Below the pieces are notes generated by a model. The model saw nothing but the letters and a program-made list of their open reading frames with translations, was not told the origin of the DNA and made no database searches. The translations under genes and the position numbers were made by a program. Shown in pieces: positions 46,564 through 59,241 of a stretch of 64,000 nt of DNA. Position 1 is the first letter of the stretch; each line of letters begins with the position of its first letter. The DNA is from Timema cristinae (Eukaryota; Arthropoda; Insecta; Phasmatodea; Timematidae). Location: the NCBI GenBank assembly GCA_039000515.1, contig JBCFYV010000012.1, forward strand, positions 9,049,486 to 9,113,485. Reading direction: 5' to 3'.

Positions 46564-46734
46564 TATATTGGTAATAGAAGTGGTTACATTCTTATTTCTC
46601 AATTTGTCAATTTCATTTTATTTTAGAAATGACAACAACTACCAGTACATAAAATTTAAAAATGTTACTGATATTCAGAAAAAAAATGGGAACTTCACAC
46701 TAAAAAGGATTTTTTTTAAACTTTAGCAGGATCA

Positions 46735-48130
46735 AACTGATCAATAATATCATCAAAATTTGTAGTTTCAGTTTTCTCACGTTCAATGTTGATTAGGGCT
46801 AAGCCTAAATCTCTCTTGTCCCATTGAAGCTCTCAAACATGATAATATCAACTTTAGCTTGCTATAAGATCGATCACAGCTGGAAATAGAACGTTCAATA
46901 GTGAGCATTACCTCTACAGCAAATCTTAAGTTTGGAAAAACATTTTCATCCCTATACCATACTGAACCATTAACTTGAGAGTTCTTTCAACTTTAGAAAT
47001 CTTAACAGTGGCGTAGATTTTCGGAAGCATTTCACAATCCACGATTTCTTCATAAAGCTGAAAACTGTCAATATCATTGCTGTGAAACTGCTCAAGGTAG
47101 GGATAAATTTTCTTCAAGCTGTTAAGGCTATCATTTGAGTCAAGAAAAATTCATTTACATCTAAAATTAACATAATTTTTTAATTTAATTCATGGAGACG
47201 GACAAATCTTCCTTCCATTTGATTATGAAGGCGATCAATAACAGCTTTAATTATTCTTATCATTTTCTTTTGCAGTGAGTTCTACATCATTGACTGTTTC
47301 ACCAGGCATTATTTTTTTTTCTTTCTGGGGCATCTTTCTCGTCTTGAATATCACACACCACACAGTTTTTTTACCCGCTTCAAGTGATTCACTGATAAAT
47401 GATTCTTGATTGCTTAAGAAATAATCTTGAAGGGTTTTAAATCAGAAGCAGCATCATGAAAATTCATTATAAAATCTTTGATTCTTTTTGAACACGATTA
47501 ATCCGAACAAGAATTTTGTGCTGAAATCCAAGAAAAGCCAAATAATCAAAAGATAAAATCTGACTCAGTACCTGATTTGTATTACTTATTGTTTCAACAG
47601 TTTCATTATGATCATCAATGGTGCCTTGCAATACTTCCACTATACTATAAACGTGGTCATGAAATATATTCAATGCCTCTATTTCTAAACTCCATAGAGT
47701 TTTAGACTCAGATTTAAAAGCTATTGGCATGGGATCTTTCAGTGTTTGCCAAAGAAGAGTAGAACGCTAAAAGAATGAATAACGTGACTTAATTGTATCA
47801 AAAATCCACCATCAATGCACTATGGGAGGAAGCACGCATTCTAAACAAATTGTGAGAATGATTATCACAGTTCACAGAAATAGCTTTATTATTTTTTTCA
47901 ACAATCTTCTGTTAAGCACCACTTTTATAACCAGCCATAGCTGCGGCAATGCCATAGCACTGAGACCGACAGACTTCAAATGGCATTTTGTCTTTTTCCA
48001 GGCAGTCCAAAATCACTTCCACAACGCTTTTGATATCATTTTATTTTAAATGGATTGATACATTGAAAATACTACTCACTATAGATCCAAGGAAAGACTA
48101 TATTACATGAATTGTTTTCTCCTGAAATTC
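46735..48130 (-). pseudogene. hAT-derived (DUF4371/ZMYM1-like) transposase pseudogene
   Basis: Minus-strand reading from about 48040 gives EKDKMPFEVCRSQCYGIAAA, then MAGYKSGA-stop-QKIVEKNNKAISVNCDNHSH, typical of the DUF4371 region. Middle pieces include LSQILSFDYLAFLGFQHKIL (47730-47467). The end (about 46925-46800) reads FAVEVMLTIERSISSCDRSY, SKLKLILSCLRASMGQERF, the hAT dimerisation domain. Internal stops and shifts are frequent. No terminal inverted repeats identified. Confidence 0.8.
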
Positions 48131-48494
48131 AATATCAACATGGCGAACTTTTGATTTAGATGTGCCCAATCTGGAGTATAACCAAACATGAGACCAACAT
48201 ATGTATCCTAATGGATTCTCTGTTCCATGCACAACAAGAAAACGCATTGAAAAGAATAAGAAACCCAACTCAAGAGACTGTCCGACGAATCAGCTATTAC
48301 TGAGGATACAACTGGAGAGAACAGACTATGATTACTGATATAATAAATGAGATTGTTAAACTACTTAAACTGATAGCGACTAGAATATATGTGTACTGGA
48401 CTGTCTCGAAGAATGACAGGATGGAGAGTAGAACGAGGATACCTTCGTACAAACGTGCAAGGCATATGAAAAGTGTGGCAGCACATAAGAAAGT

Positions 48495-50371
48495 GTGACA
48501 GCAACCATGGTGCCTTCATCTGTAAAGGTTAATCAGGATGTGGAGGTGGCGAAGGGAAGGTTGCAAACATATAACAGGCAGAAGCTGGTTGAGATCAAAC
48601 CTAGGACAGGAGGAGAGACTCTGGGGAACATTGAGCGGAGAGGAGGGGAAATAACTTGCAAGGAATTTTGGAAGAGACTGAAGCAGCATGTTATTCCACT
48701 GCTATCGTTAGATATGGGGTGCATGGTTGAGAGAGGGGGAATTAGTTTGAGGATACCAAGAAATACATAAAATCTGTGCGTACAATGGTCTACAAATGGA
48801 CGTAGAGTTTATGGCTGCATTTCTTAAATTTGTGGCTTCTGATGAACCTGAGATTACTAGGGCATACTACCAGGAAATGACTGTGGAAGGTTTCATTTGT
48901 AGGCTTCTCAAGCGAAGATGTAATGACAGCTACGAAGTGAATGAGTACTAATGTACCTCGTCTAGATGTAGGTCGTGTGGTTATCGCGAGGTTGCGGTGG
49001 GTCGGGGTGGGGGGTGTTTCGTATCTTCAAGATTATGATATAGTCACGTCCAGACCCATCGGGGTTTCGTCGACCACATGTTTTGTAAACAGAGGAAAAA
49101 GAGATAACCAAGGCAAACCAGTCATGAAGGATGTAGTTAGTAGAGGGTCCATCATAGGTCTGGTAGGGCCAAGCCTGAGGCATGAGGGAGCGGAGACAGG
49201 TTGTACAGGAGCCCTAATCTGGGAGATGACCCGGTAGCAAAATTTATTAGAGATTACTTTGGAAATAGTACAGAAGAAGGGGTGAAGACATTTACAGCCA
49301 GTTATGGTGCAGGGATCTATAATTATATACATATAAAAAGGATAAGGATTATTCTGGAGATGCTATTCTTCGAAGAATATATATCCCTGAGGAGGTCTCA
49401 TGAAAGGTACATATTAAAATCATGGGATTTGGTCTGGAAGTCTGGAGTGGCTCGAGACACCAGAATGAACTCTTTTATAAAGAAATAAGGGAATGCCTGC
49501 TTGATGCTTATGGGAAGTATGGTGCAGGTGCTATTGTGGTACTAGAGCTGCTGTGGATGGATGGGGTTTTGGAGTACTTTGAGGATAGGAAGAAGATTCT
49601 ATCGGATATGGGTACACGGGTAATATTGACTCGTCGAGCTCCCTATGAGATCTTCTGGGAGAAGGAATATAACCTAGTTACTACGTATGCATGGGATGGA
49701 AAAAGTTGGCCTGGCAACGAATTTTGATTTGCATTAACTGGAGACTCGACAGTGGCATCCTCCACCCTTATCTCACAACTGCACAATGTGGTAATAAATC
49801 CGCAGGTGGAGGATAACATATGTGTCATATGTGAGGATATGAATAGGGAATCGGTGGAAACCACCAATGGAATCAGGTGCAAAGGAAAGGAGGAGGGGAC
49901 GCCAGAGAAAGCTGGAAGGAGGTCTTGCGGAAAAGCAGATCTTAGGGCAAACCCAAACAAAATTGTAAGCTCTGGGGATTTGTGTATGGCAATAAAAAGA
50001 AGGAAAAGGGCATGGACCACAACTCAAATAGCAGGGGAAGCCAGACTGTAGAAGTGGATATGGAGGTGGAGGAGCAGCTGAAAGGGATTGGGGATGTACC
50101 CTCTCAGGCGTACGGAATCCTCGAGGAGACTATACGGTTATCCAGGCTAGAAGAAGAGAGAGTGCTACGCATGGCGCTGAGGCACGTGGTGAGACTGGGT
50201 CATGTAAAGGGGGACATTATCACTTTTCTCTCTCCCGAGTTGTTGGGTATAACTCAACTGAGATCTATGAATCTACCAACGAACGTGGATAGCTTGCGGG
50301 GACTAATTGAGAAGGTTTTCAAGAAGAGAGAGGAAATTTTAATATGGAGAACACATATAGGCAATTTGTGA
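48495..50371 (+). pseudogene. R1-like ORF1 (gag) remnant
   Basis: Open pieces at 48495-48770, 49201-49488, 49422-49727, 49752-50051 and 49982-50371 switch frame. They are rich in charged residues (for example LEETIRLSRLEEERVLRMAL). No CCHC knuckle series was found. Identity rests mainly on position before ORF2. Confidence 0.5.
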
Positions 50372-50452
50372 CAGCACACAGTTGTAAGACATTTAACCCC
50401 AGCGTGGCATGGCCAGCGTACTACGCGCACACATACTATCCGTAATGGGGAG

Positions 50453-51230
50453 TAACACATTAGAATAGGACAAATTAATGGAATGAGGAGCGTGACCATG
50501 TTGCATAAAGTCCGCAAGCTGGCTGAGGAGATGGGACTCAATGTTGTGTGTCTTCAGGAACCCTATACCTTGAGAGGAAAAGTTCCACATATGTCGGTGG
50601 TCACTAGAGTTGTTGTTAGTTGTGTAGCTCCATGAGCGCGATAGTGGTATTTAACAAGGAAATCACCGTAATTAAGATTGAACAGTTCTGTAACCAGTGG
50701 GTAAGATGCGTAGAACTGGAAACTAGCTCAGGCAGGTGTATGGCGGTAAACCTATATTTTAAATTTAGGCATCCAATTGAGCCATATCTCTACCAGCTGG
50801 ATATAATATGTAGGACATACGCAGGTGTGTCACTCATAATTACCGCTGATTCTAATGCCAAATCTCCCATGTGGCATAGTCATAGGGTGATTGGGAGATA
50901 TAGAAGAAACGTGGTCGGACGGCCCTGCATAAGGGGCCGTGCTTTGGAGGAGTTCATGTATGATCATGGGCTCAAGGTTGGAACTAGCTGAATAATCCCA
51001 CTAAATATCAGGGGAGAGCTGCGGCTTCTTCCAACATTGACGTAGCTTTGTGTAACGCTGAGTCCATGGACATGGTGGAAGGTTGGAGGGTTGTGGAACA
51101 CTTTACGGTCAGCGATCATAACCTGATCGTCTTTAACTTTGCCGTGGGGTGGCTGGTGGATGAAAATGGGGAAGGGAAAAGAAGGAGATACAACATGAGC
51201 AACGCTAATTGGGAGAAGCTGAGGAGGAAC
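50453..51230 (+). pseudogene. R1-like ORF2, AP-endonuclease region
   Basis: It starts with GQINGMRSVTMLHKVRKL, then LNVVCLQEPYTLRGK, the QEPY motif of LINE endonucleases. Later comes ADSNAKSPMWHS, the counterpart of the conserved GDFNAHHxxW block, and then VSDHNLIVF (catalytic SDH). These are in two or three frames with stops between them. Confidence 0.85.
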
Positions 51231-51779
51231 TGATACTGCCCAGTCCAGTGGAACAAGGCGAAAATATCAACACAAAGGCCAAACAGCTGACGTGGGATCT
51301 GCAGGGTTTAATGAGGAAGTCGATACCTGTGGTGTAAGGTGATACCAAGGTTGGTAATAAGCCATGGAATGACAGACTGCAAAGTCTCCGAGCAAGGGCA
51401 AGGAGAACTCGTAGGAGATATCAGAGGTGTCGAGACCAGGCTGGTCGGGTGGTGCTGTTAAATATCTACAGGGAGAGGAAGAGGGAGTTTGAGGATGTAT
51501 TGTTTCAGGAGAAGAGGAAAAGTTGGGAGAAGTATGTTCACGAGGAGCTACAGAGGGGACCTTGCGGGGTGCTGTTCAAGATAGCCTCCGGGAAATTACG
51601 ACCCCCATCAATGATAGCCACGCTATCTAATAATGATGGAAGTACCACGACCAGCCTGGAGGAATATGTGGTTCTTCTAATGGAGACATTGTTGCCAGAT
51701 GATGAGGGACAGAAGATACTGAAGAGCACCGAAGTTTGAGGGAGAGGATGGAGAATGATTAGTATGTAAACGAGGAAGA

Positions 51780-53570
51780 GGTGGAACCTGTTAGTCGGGA
51801 GGAGGTAATCAGAAACATTGCTCTAATGGGTAAGAAAAAGGTGCCTGGACTGGACGGGTTAAAGGTCGAGGTGCTGGAGAAGACGGCTGTTTTAATGCTC
51901 CTTTCCTTGTAGGGCTGCTAAACGAATGCCTCACTCAAGGCAGAATCCCGATTATCTGGAAGCAGAGTGGGGTAATCGTGCTAAGCAAGGGAGAGGATAA
52001 ATACACGCTGATTCCGAAGTAATACAGACCCATCCACCTGTTGAACACACCAGGGAAGTTACAGGAGAATATATTGTGTGAGTGATTACTGAGACACAGA
52101 ACCGTCATGGGTATGCATTAGCAGCAGTATGGCTTCCGAAGAGGTAGGTCGACAGAAGACGCAATCTGCAGAGCAATGGAACTGATTGACTCGGCAACCG
52201 GTAAATACATCGTAGGAATATTCGTGGACATCTCAGGCACTTTTGAAAACCTCTGGTGGCCGGTAATGTTTGAAGATTAATAGAGATTCAGTGTCCGGGA
52301 CAGCTGTATAGAAGTTTAAAGGTTATTGTAGTAACAGATATTCCACCCTGAGATATCCAGGGAACAGGGTTCAGAAGCTACTGACGAAGGAATGTCCCCA
52401 AGGATCGGTATGTGGCCCGATCTTTTGGGATGTCAGCTTGGAACTAGTGTTGTACTTGTTGGAGGGGATAGCGGAGACGCAGGATGTGGTCACATTCGCA
52501 GACGACTTTTAATAGTAATAGAAGGGTACTCTGGAAAGAGATTAGAGGAAAAAAATAACCAGGTGCTTGAAGAACTTGAAACCTGGTTTAAAAATGTCAA
52601 GCTAGAAATGGCACTGGCAAAGACGAATTACATGCTGTTCAAGGGTAGATTGGCCAGGGATCCAACCATAAGGGTAGGTAGGAAATCCATAAGAAGATGC
52701 CACACGGTCAGATACCTGAGAGTGACCTTTGATGATAACAGAAACTTCACGGCACACTTGGAGGAAGTGATGCGGAAAACTCTGTCGGTGATGAACAAAA
52801 TTACAAGTGTGGGACAGAGGTGGTTCTATTTGACTATACAGATTATAAGGACATACCATCAGATGATCCTTCTCTCCATTTTGAGCTATGAAGCGTGCAT
52901 CTCTGCTCACAGACTAACTAATGTCATTCCGGTTAAGGTAATTCAAGGTCTACAGAGGAACATATTACTGAGACTGATGGAAACCTACCAAACTGTAGAA
53001 ACGGAGCACTGAATGTGGCAATAGGTGTATGGCCGTTGGATCTCCTTTTAAGGAAGAAATGTGTGGCGTATTGGATAAAAAGGGACATGGAGAAGGTGAG
53101 ACTCCTCACCACACCCGTTGTGACAACATTTGGAGAGGTGGAAATATCCCTGTTGGAGGAGTGGTAGAGATGCTGAGAGAGAAGTGGTACAGGTAAGAGG
53201 ACCTATTAATTGTTCCCTAATGTGGTTGAGAGACTAGAGAATAAACACCTCCAGCCATCTAGGGGTCTTGTCCACTTCATCACATGGGGAAGGGATGGCA
53301 TCCGGTAACTCTAAGGAATCTGGGATTAATAGAGTCGGGAATTGTGAATGTGGTGAAGAGGGTACCCCTGAACATGTGGTGCTCGAGTTTATCCTTACGA
53401 TAGAAACCAGAAAGAACTACCAGAGAGAGATCCAGGAAAGATTAGTAGGCAAAGTACTGAGAGACCCAATATATTGTAAATTCCTAGACCAGATCGCACT
53501 GGAAGCGTCAGCTAGAGCAAAGACCGTCTACATAGATAGACTTAAAGAGGCACAGGGACGAATATGACGT
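51780..53570 (+). pseudogene. R1-like ORF2, reverse transcriptase and C-terminus
   Basis: RT blocks in order: KKVPGLDGLKVEVLEK, LLNECLTQGRIPIIWK, YRPIHLLNTPGK, QYGFRRGRSTEDAICRAME, and the catalytic VVTFADDF (about 52485-52508) just before a stop. The thumb reads LETWFKNVKLEMALAKTN. The C-terminal CECGEEGTPEHVVLE follows near 53343. At least three in-frame stops interrupt the RT. Confidence 0.85.
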
Positions 53571-54345
53571 GACGTTGACAATGACAATGATGATGAAGAT
53601 GACAGTTACATTAAGGGCGGTACTGACACGGACACTAGTGCGGTCTCAGTGGGGAGTGAATAGAGAAAAAAGGGGATAAGCTGAAACAATCCTTGCCAGA
53701 AAAAAATAAGTGCTGGGAGGAGCAAGCATGAGCCCTGGGAACTAGATTCCAGTACAACTGAGTGGCTGGAGGAACACAGGGGATGCCTTTGTGATTTGAA
53801 GGACAGTTTTACAGTCATATGAACAAAAGTTAGTGGAGTAAATATGAACTCTTAGGGGTTCCCTGCATCAAATGACCCACCACCTTGGAAACAAGAGAGG
53901 AGGATTGTGGTTGATAGGCCCTCAGAGTCAAGATGAAGAAAGGCGACTGCTCTGCAGCTATTTGGTACCATCAAGGTGATGGAGTTCCCCAGCAGGAATG
54001 GGAATAAAATAGCTAAGTTAGTTTAGTTTAGCTTGGTTTAGTAGTTAGAATAGCTAAATTAAGAACGGGGGGAACTAGGTAAGGGGTATATTAGGAAATT
54101 CAATTGCCAAGGGTAGAAGGAAGGATGGTGGATAGAAAGTAGGTGGGACACCAAATACGTTAGGGCGCTTCCCCAGGTGGTGGATATGGGGATGCCCGCC
54201 TCTGCTGGGCGCTTGGAGGACTCGGGAGTGAAATCCCGGGCACTCTGGAGGACCCAGTGGGGGAGGGTATTGGGGGCGTAATATACCTGGGGTGGACCAA
54301 ATGGAACTAGGGGTAGTTGAATTTCAATTTCAATTAAATTAAGAG

Positions 54346-55729
54346 CCAAAATCTGTTTTATAATTTTATTTTAAAAAGGAAATTTATATTGTAATTATAA
54401 AAGTAAAGTCAATATTTTGTGGAAAAACGGCCCGGGTTTAAAGTTTGAAAGATACCAGGCCTGTAAACACTGAACAATAATAAAAGTGTAACAATATATG
54501 ACGAATAGTAAAAGCCATCATCTGAATAAATTCGTTTTGCACTAAAGAAGATAAATATTATATAATGGCTTTCTTTGATGTCTTATCAAACACGAAAGAT
54601 AAGGTAAAAAAAATACAACAGTTTAGAATCCTTTAAAAAAAAATGTTGGTTATCTGTTTTTCTGCAAAATGGCTAGGATGTAATCCTAGACCCTTCAGTT
54701 GTAAATATCATATAAAATAGTAATATTCGAGCTTAACGTTTTAAAATAGATGTCGAAGGAGGCCTAGTGTTCAACTGACACATATATGTAGTTATTTTTG
54801 TAAAGTTTATGGGGTAGAGGCCAAAATGTGTTTTATTTTTCTTACCTAAGCATAATTTTGTCCATGGTCCTGAAGAAACAACATTAAGGTAAGATCTGAA
54901 CTATCTTTCAACTTATAATATGTTTTTATTATCCACAAACCTCTCACATATTTTATTCATCGTAGACAGTTTTAAACACTTTCAGATATTGTTCTAATAA
55001 ATTCACTGAGCAATATCAATTTCCATTAAACTTTTAATATCTAAATAATAACATAAGTATTTGGATAAGTATTCTTGATAAAAAAAATCTGTTTTTTATG
55101 GATATCATGTTCAAGCAAATTAACTAAATAATTCAAACACATGAATCTTTCCTTGTAAATTCAAGTTTGTTTAAGTTGTACATTAAAAATTATAATTTTT
55201 CTTTAAATTTTTTTATCATCAAAACAATTTTGGATTATAAATTATTTAAGGATACCCCAGGTAAGAATTTTTATGAAGGTTATAATGGCTATTAAATAAT
55301 AACGTATATTGTGCATTTGTGTTAGCTTTTAATTTTGCATTGTAAGGTATTGAAAGTGTTGTATTATAGGTGTATTGTTTCTCTAAATGATCATAGCAAG
55401 ATTTCTTCTACACTGTTAGTGAGGTGAGTTGATTTCCCTATCTGAACACCCAGTGGTTTCAAGAGAAGGGTCGTCGTGACACCGTCGGATATTGACTAGG
55501 AAAAAGTAAGATGTTTTACTTTCTCTTTAGTGGTATGCTTAGGAGTGGCGCCCACATTATATGTCCATATATATGTGAGATATTTATCAAAATAGTATTT
55601 ATTAGAATGTAAATTCATCATAGTGATCTTAACATAACCTCCTGTTTTTATGTGTTTAACTGAATAGTTTCTTATTTTGTGTTGAAGTAACTTGCACCTA
55701 ACATTAAAATATTTACCCTTTGTTTAACC
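54346..55729. other. AT-rich gap between two LINE remnants
   Basis: No gene, RNA or repeat recognised. Confidence 0.45.
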
Positions 55730-56470
55730 TTAGCAGTAGCAAGCGTAAAGGCTAGAAAGGAAATAGGTTTAGAAGTGAACGCTGAAATTCATGAGTATAT
55801 GATCACACATAAAACACAGATTGAGGATGATAATTTAGAGAAGACTGAGAACAACATAATATTTGACAGGTTTATTGATTTTAAATATTTAGGAACAATT
55901 TTAAATAGTAATAACGATATTAGATTGGAAATTAGGAACGAATAAAGTTGGGAAATGCATGCTATTTCTCTGCCAGTAAATTGTTGACATCTCGCTTACT
56001 CTCAAATAATGTAAAACTCAGAATATACAATACGTGGTGGTCTTATCTTGCATGACAAAAACAAATTTAGAGTGTCCGAAAATAAGGTGCTTAGGAAGCC
56101 ATTTGTTCCAAAAAGAGATGAGGCTACTGGGGGGTGGAGGAGGTTACTTAATGATGGATTAATACCATGTAATCATCACAAGACTTTGTTAGGACAATCA
56201 AGTCTCGTAGATTACTGTCGGCAGGACATGCAGCGTGATTGGGAGGACATGACCGTGTTCGGGGTATTTATTGACTGACAAACCCATTGTAAAGAGATCA
56301 TTGGAAAGAGGTAGAGGCAGATGGAAGGATTAGTATTAAAGTGGACCTCAAAGATATAGGGTGTAATGAGGTGGACTGGATAGAGATAGTTCAAGATAGG
56401 GATGGGTTGCGTAATTTTGTAAGTACAGCAATGAACATTCGAGTTCCTAATACCATAGAGTAAGTAAGAT
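55730..56470 (+). pseudogene. LINE ORF2 C-terminal fragment, copy 3 (longest)
   Basis: It starts further upstream: GLEVNAEIHEYMITHKTQ and FIDFKYLGTILNSNNDIRLE (RT thumb region). It continues with VSENKVLRKPFVPKRDEATG, then GGWRRLLNDGLIP and TIKSRRLLSAGHAA, ending MNIRVPNTIE. Stops and shifts show it is dead. Confidence 0.8.
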
Positions 56471-56574
56471 AGCAAGCTTACCATACTTGGTTCTACTATG
56501 GCTGTGGAGAAACGATGGGTGTTAACGGGACAAACAATGCTTCCAACCCCTATTCTAAGGTTTCACTCTTTCAC

Positions 56575-56765
56575 TAGACTGGATTGCTGATGATTGGTAG
56601 ATCAGGTCTCGAATCCCAGTTAGGTATATAATTGTTGGCGCTTTTCCTTAAGGATTGACAAATATAGGTACATTTCCTCTAAATTCAACCTTCTTGATGC
56701 CTAACACACAAACGTGGTATTATGCTTATGATCCGAACAAGTAGCCAAACACACTGACAAAAAAA
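56575..56765 (+). mobile_element. Degenerate SINE family B
   Basis: B box GGTCTCGAATCCCAG, body (TACATTTCCTCTAAATTCAA) and a decayed tail (GATCCGAACAAGTAGCC) are visible. Confidence 0.6.
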
Positions 56766-57132
56766 ATCTAACTTTTTTATGCCAGCATTAGTCATCAAAT
56801 ACCTTTTAGACAAAATATAAGGGAACAAGCTGCGTAGGGTTAGTATTAAATAACTGTACCAGCATTAATAAATTGTGATGAAACAAAGCTGATGGTAAAA
56901 AAATCCTCCCCATTTCAGTCGATCTAACACGCGTCTCTTGAGTCATATTCAGGAGTGCTGAACACTAAAACATTAACTATTGAGAAGTACCTAGTTAAAA
57001 AGACAGTTTATGTTTATTTTGAATTTTCATATTGGCCTGCTTTATTTTCAAATATTTTGGAATTCTCCCTTAGCCATTTTATTGTCATAATGCCTTACCA
57101 CCAAAATGTAAGTACTTATATCGGGTACTCTA

Positions 57133-57310
57133 GCTTAGGGGTTTCCAAACTACGGCCCACAGTGCAGTTTTATCTGGCCCATCACCTTTCCTTCAATTGG
57201 TTACAAATGTTGAGAGAATAAAACCTTTATAGATAAAAATGGTTTTAACTGCTATATATTTCAGGAATCTATATTAAGAGGGGGCCAATATAGGTCTTAC
57301 TGTGGTTGAG
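57133..57310 (+). mobile_element. One end of a hAT-like element
   Basis: TTAGGGGTTTCCAAACTACG, GCCCACAGTGCAG and TCTGGCCC match the left end of the same hAT type as at 24812. No matching right end was found. Confidence 0.5.
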
Positions 57311-58177
57311 GAATATTTATCTAAAATTGCACTTTTTGATCATGTGTAATGGCAGAGTCCAGTGTCGAACCCCAAACACACGAGCGGTGTCATCGTACCT
57401 AATTATCTAGAGAGATTTGAAATGAAAATAACGTTGGCAGCCACTAAGAAATTACTAAAGAAGTAGTTTCTACAAAAAGTGAAGGTGCTTTCACAAAGTA
57501 GTTGTTTTCATCCTTGCTTTTGGAAATAGTTAATTCTAACCACAAAAATAAAATTCATATCAGAAAATGGTGTGTTTACGCATACATTAAAATTGTATGT
57601 AGAGCATTAAAAATATATGGCATATGTTTTTAAACTATGCACTGACCTGTAAAGTAAATTTAATAAAACCACTTCCCTACATTTAAAAAACCCACTGATA
57701 TTTCGTTTTAATTTTGTTTGATATATAAGAAAATAGCTGTATGAGAACATCAGTAAAAACAACCACCATACTATGTACAAGTGTTCATCATAGATACTTG
57801 ATTTGTTAATGGTCGCCATAGTAGTTGATTACTCACACGGTTATAGTCGACTTGTACTTAATTCAGGCTTCACTACTTATGTTATTGTAAGTGTGAAATA
57901 ATTTTCGAATTTCTAACAACTGTTATGGTTTTTATTAGATAAAATAATTTAGATATAAAAAAAACATATAATTTTATTACACTGGCCAAACAAACGAGAA
58001 ATAATTACACACACAATTACGAAATAAAAATCGCAATACACAATAAAACTCCCACATAAAGATTTAAATAATACGTACACACATATACATATATACATGT
58101 ATAGATCTCTATCCATGTATGCGTAAATATTAATGTATATTTATACATATATATATATTTATAAGGAGAGTTAGAGA
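57311..58177. other. AT-rich gap before the pogo-like MITE
   Basis: Mostly low-complexity (TATACATA-type) sequence near 58080-58160; nothing else recognised. Confidence 0.45.
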
Positions 58178-58179
58178 TA

Positions 58180-58564
58180 CAGTAGAGACCCGATTATCCG
58201 ATATAAATAAAACGTGCTATTGGCATAGTTAGCGCAACCTCGCCGCAAAGAAGAGAAGCAAAGCTGGAAACAAACTTCAATCACTACTGTTTTAAACAGT
58301 GACTTTTGAATTTTTCATAGTACAGGATATATTAAAAGTTGCATTTAATAGATTTAAAATCCTTTGTTCTTTTTACGTAAATACAATAATAGTTCTGTAA
58401 TTTATTATATAATTTATGCTATGAGTAGCTACTAATTCTTATTTTATACATATGTTCATTTAATTGTTTCGTTCCAGCCCCTTACTTCTTTCCTTACTAT
58501 CCGACATTTTGGTTAAATGACCACATGACAGTCCCATTTGGATCAGAAAATCAGGAATCTACTG
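58180..58564. mobile_element. pogo/Tigger-like MITE, 385 bp, TA target duplication
   Basis: Left end CAGTAGAGACCCGATTATCC; right end, inverted, CAGTAGATTCCTGATTTTCT. TA flanks both sides (58178-58179, 58565-58566). CAGTAGAxxCCxGATTATCCG is typical of pogo-group ends. No transposase inside. It ends 180 bases before the possible terminal exon at 58744. Confidence 0.8.
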
Positions 58565-58743
58565 TAGTAAGAAACTATTTTGACACTTATAAAAGTTACT
58601 AGTTATTGTAGATTTACATGTAAAGTCTTATGAACTGCAGCTGCCCCTGTTAGTAGATTATTATGAATATCTATGAAATAATAATTCTAATAAAGAAAAC
58701 TATATATATGTTAAGTTTAACAAGTCAAATTCGTCTCCCATAG

Positions 58744-58928
58744 CGAAAGCTTGGAGCACACTTTCCTCGCTGGTGAAGACCAACACTGCCTCCCGTGTCT
58801 GCCCATGGAACTACTGGATCTACTCGGCTCGTGAAATTGTCATGGGATTTATCAAGATGGATGTTCACAATGTTGTTTTATTATATTTGCGCCTTCAAAA
58901 CAATGGCGGGGACAAGGATAACAGTTAA
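58744..58928 (+). CDS. Possible terminal exon on the plus strand
   Basis: The acceptor-like tract TTCGTCTCCCATAG ends at 58743. From 58744 a phase-1 frame is open for 61 codons (KAWSTLSSLVKTNTASR, then VCPWNYWIYS) to TAA at 58926-58928. AATAAA follows at 58976-58981. An alternative acceptor at 58724 gives a different phase-1 frame ending LPMELLDLLGS with TGA at 58832-58834. Both accept the phase-1 donor of the 36.2 kb gene 21 kb upstream, but that link is only an inference. No family was recognised in either frame. Confidence 0.3.
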
Positions 58929-58975
58929 TGGCTTCCAGGAGAGGATAGAAGAAGGTATGAGGATCCGCAGAGAAT

Positions 58976-58981
58976 AATAAA
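58976..58981 (+). promoter_or_regulatory. Poly(A) signal AATAAA after the possible terminal exon
   Basis: AATAAA lies 47 bases beyond the TAA of the longer frame. Such hexamers are common in AT-rich DNA, so it is supportive only. Confidence 0.3.
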
Positions 58982-59159
58982 GTTGTTTGGATACTAAGTT
59001 AAGCTTATGGCATCCATTTCAGGCAGGGATTTGTCTGTAGATTGAAAAAACGTAATCTATGGGATGAAAATGTGGGTGTGTGCGAAATGAAACAGTAGGG
59101 GAAAAAATGTTTTTTACCCAAATTGGTCTAATCTCCAACGCATCACATAGTGTGTTTTA

Positions 59160-59235
59160 TTTTAAATGTTTTCCCACTCTTCCTCCACGCAATTGTGGGT
59201 ATATTTACTCTAGGTCTCTACCTTTCTCATAGCAA
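59160..59235 (+). repeat. Short family B body fragment
   Basis: GTTTTCCCACTCTTCCTCCA and GCAATTGTGGGTATATTTAC match the body of family B only. Confidence 0.45.
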
Positions 59236-59241
59236 TCTCTT

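Larger units (their letters stand above)
48300..54345 (+). mobile_element. R1-like non-LTR retrotransposon, decayed, about 6 kb
   Basis: ORF1-like (gag) pieces cover 48495-50371. ORF2 follows with an apurinic endonuclease region (50453-51230), a reverse transcriptase (about 51780-52620) and a C-terminal cysteine motif (CECGEEGTPEHVVLE, about 53343). The order and EN style fit the R1 clade. Premature stops and frameshifts run throughout, so it is inactive. It is more GC-rich than its surroundings. Its 3' limit, near a CAATTTCAATTTCAATTAAA-like end at about 54345, is approximate; I saw no target duplication. Confidence 0.85.

Noticed and set aside
48887..49332. Minus-strand open frames opposite the R1-like element
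   Set aside because: They are antisense shadows of recognisable plus-strand LINE coding sequence.
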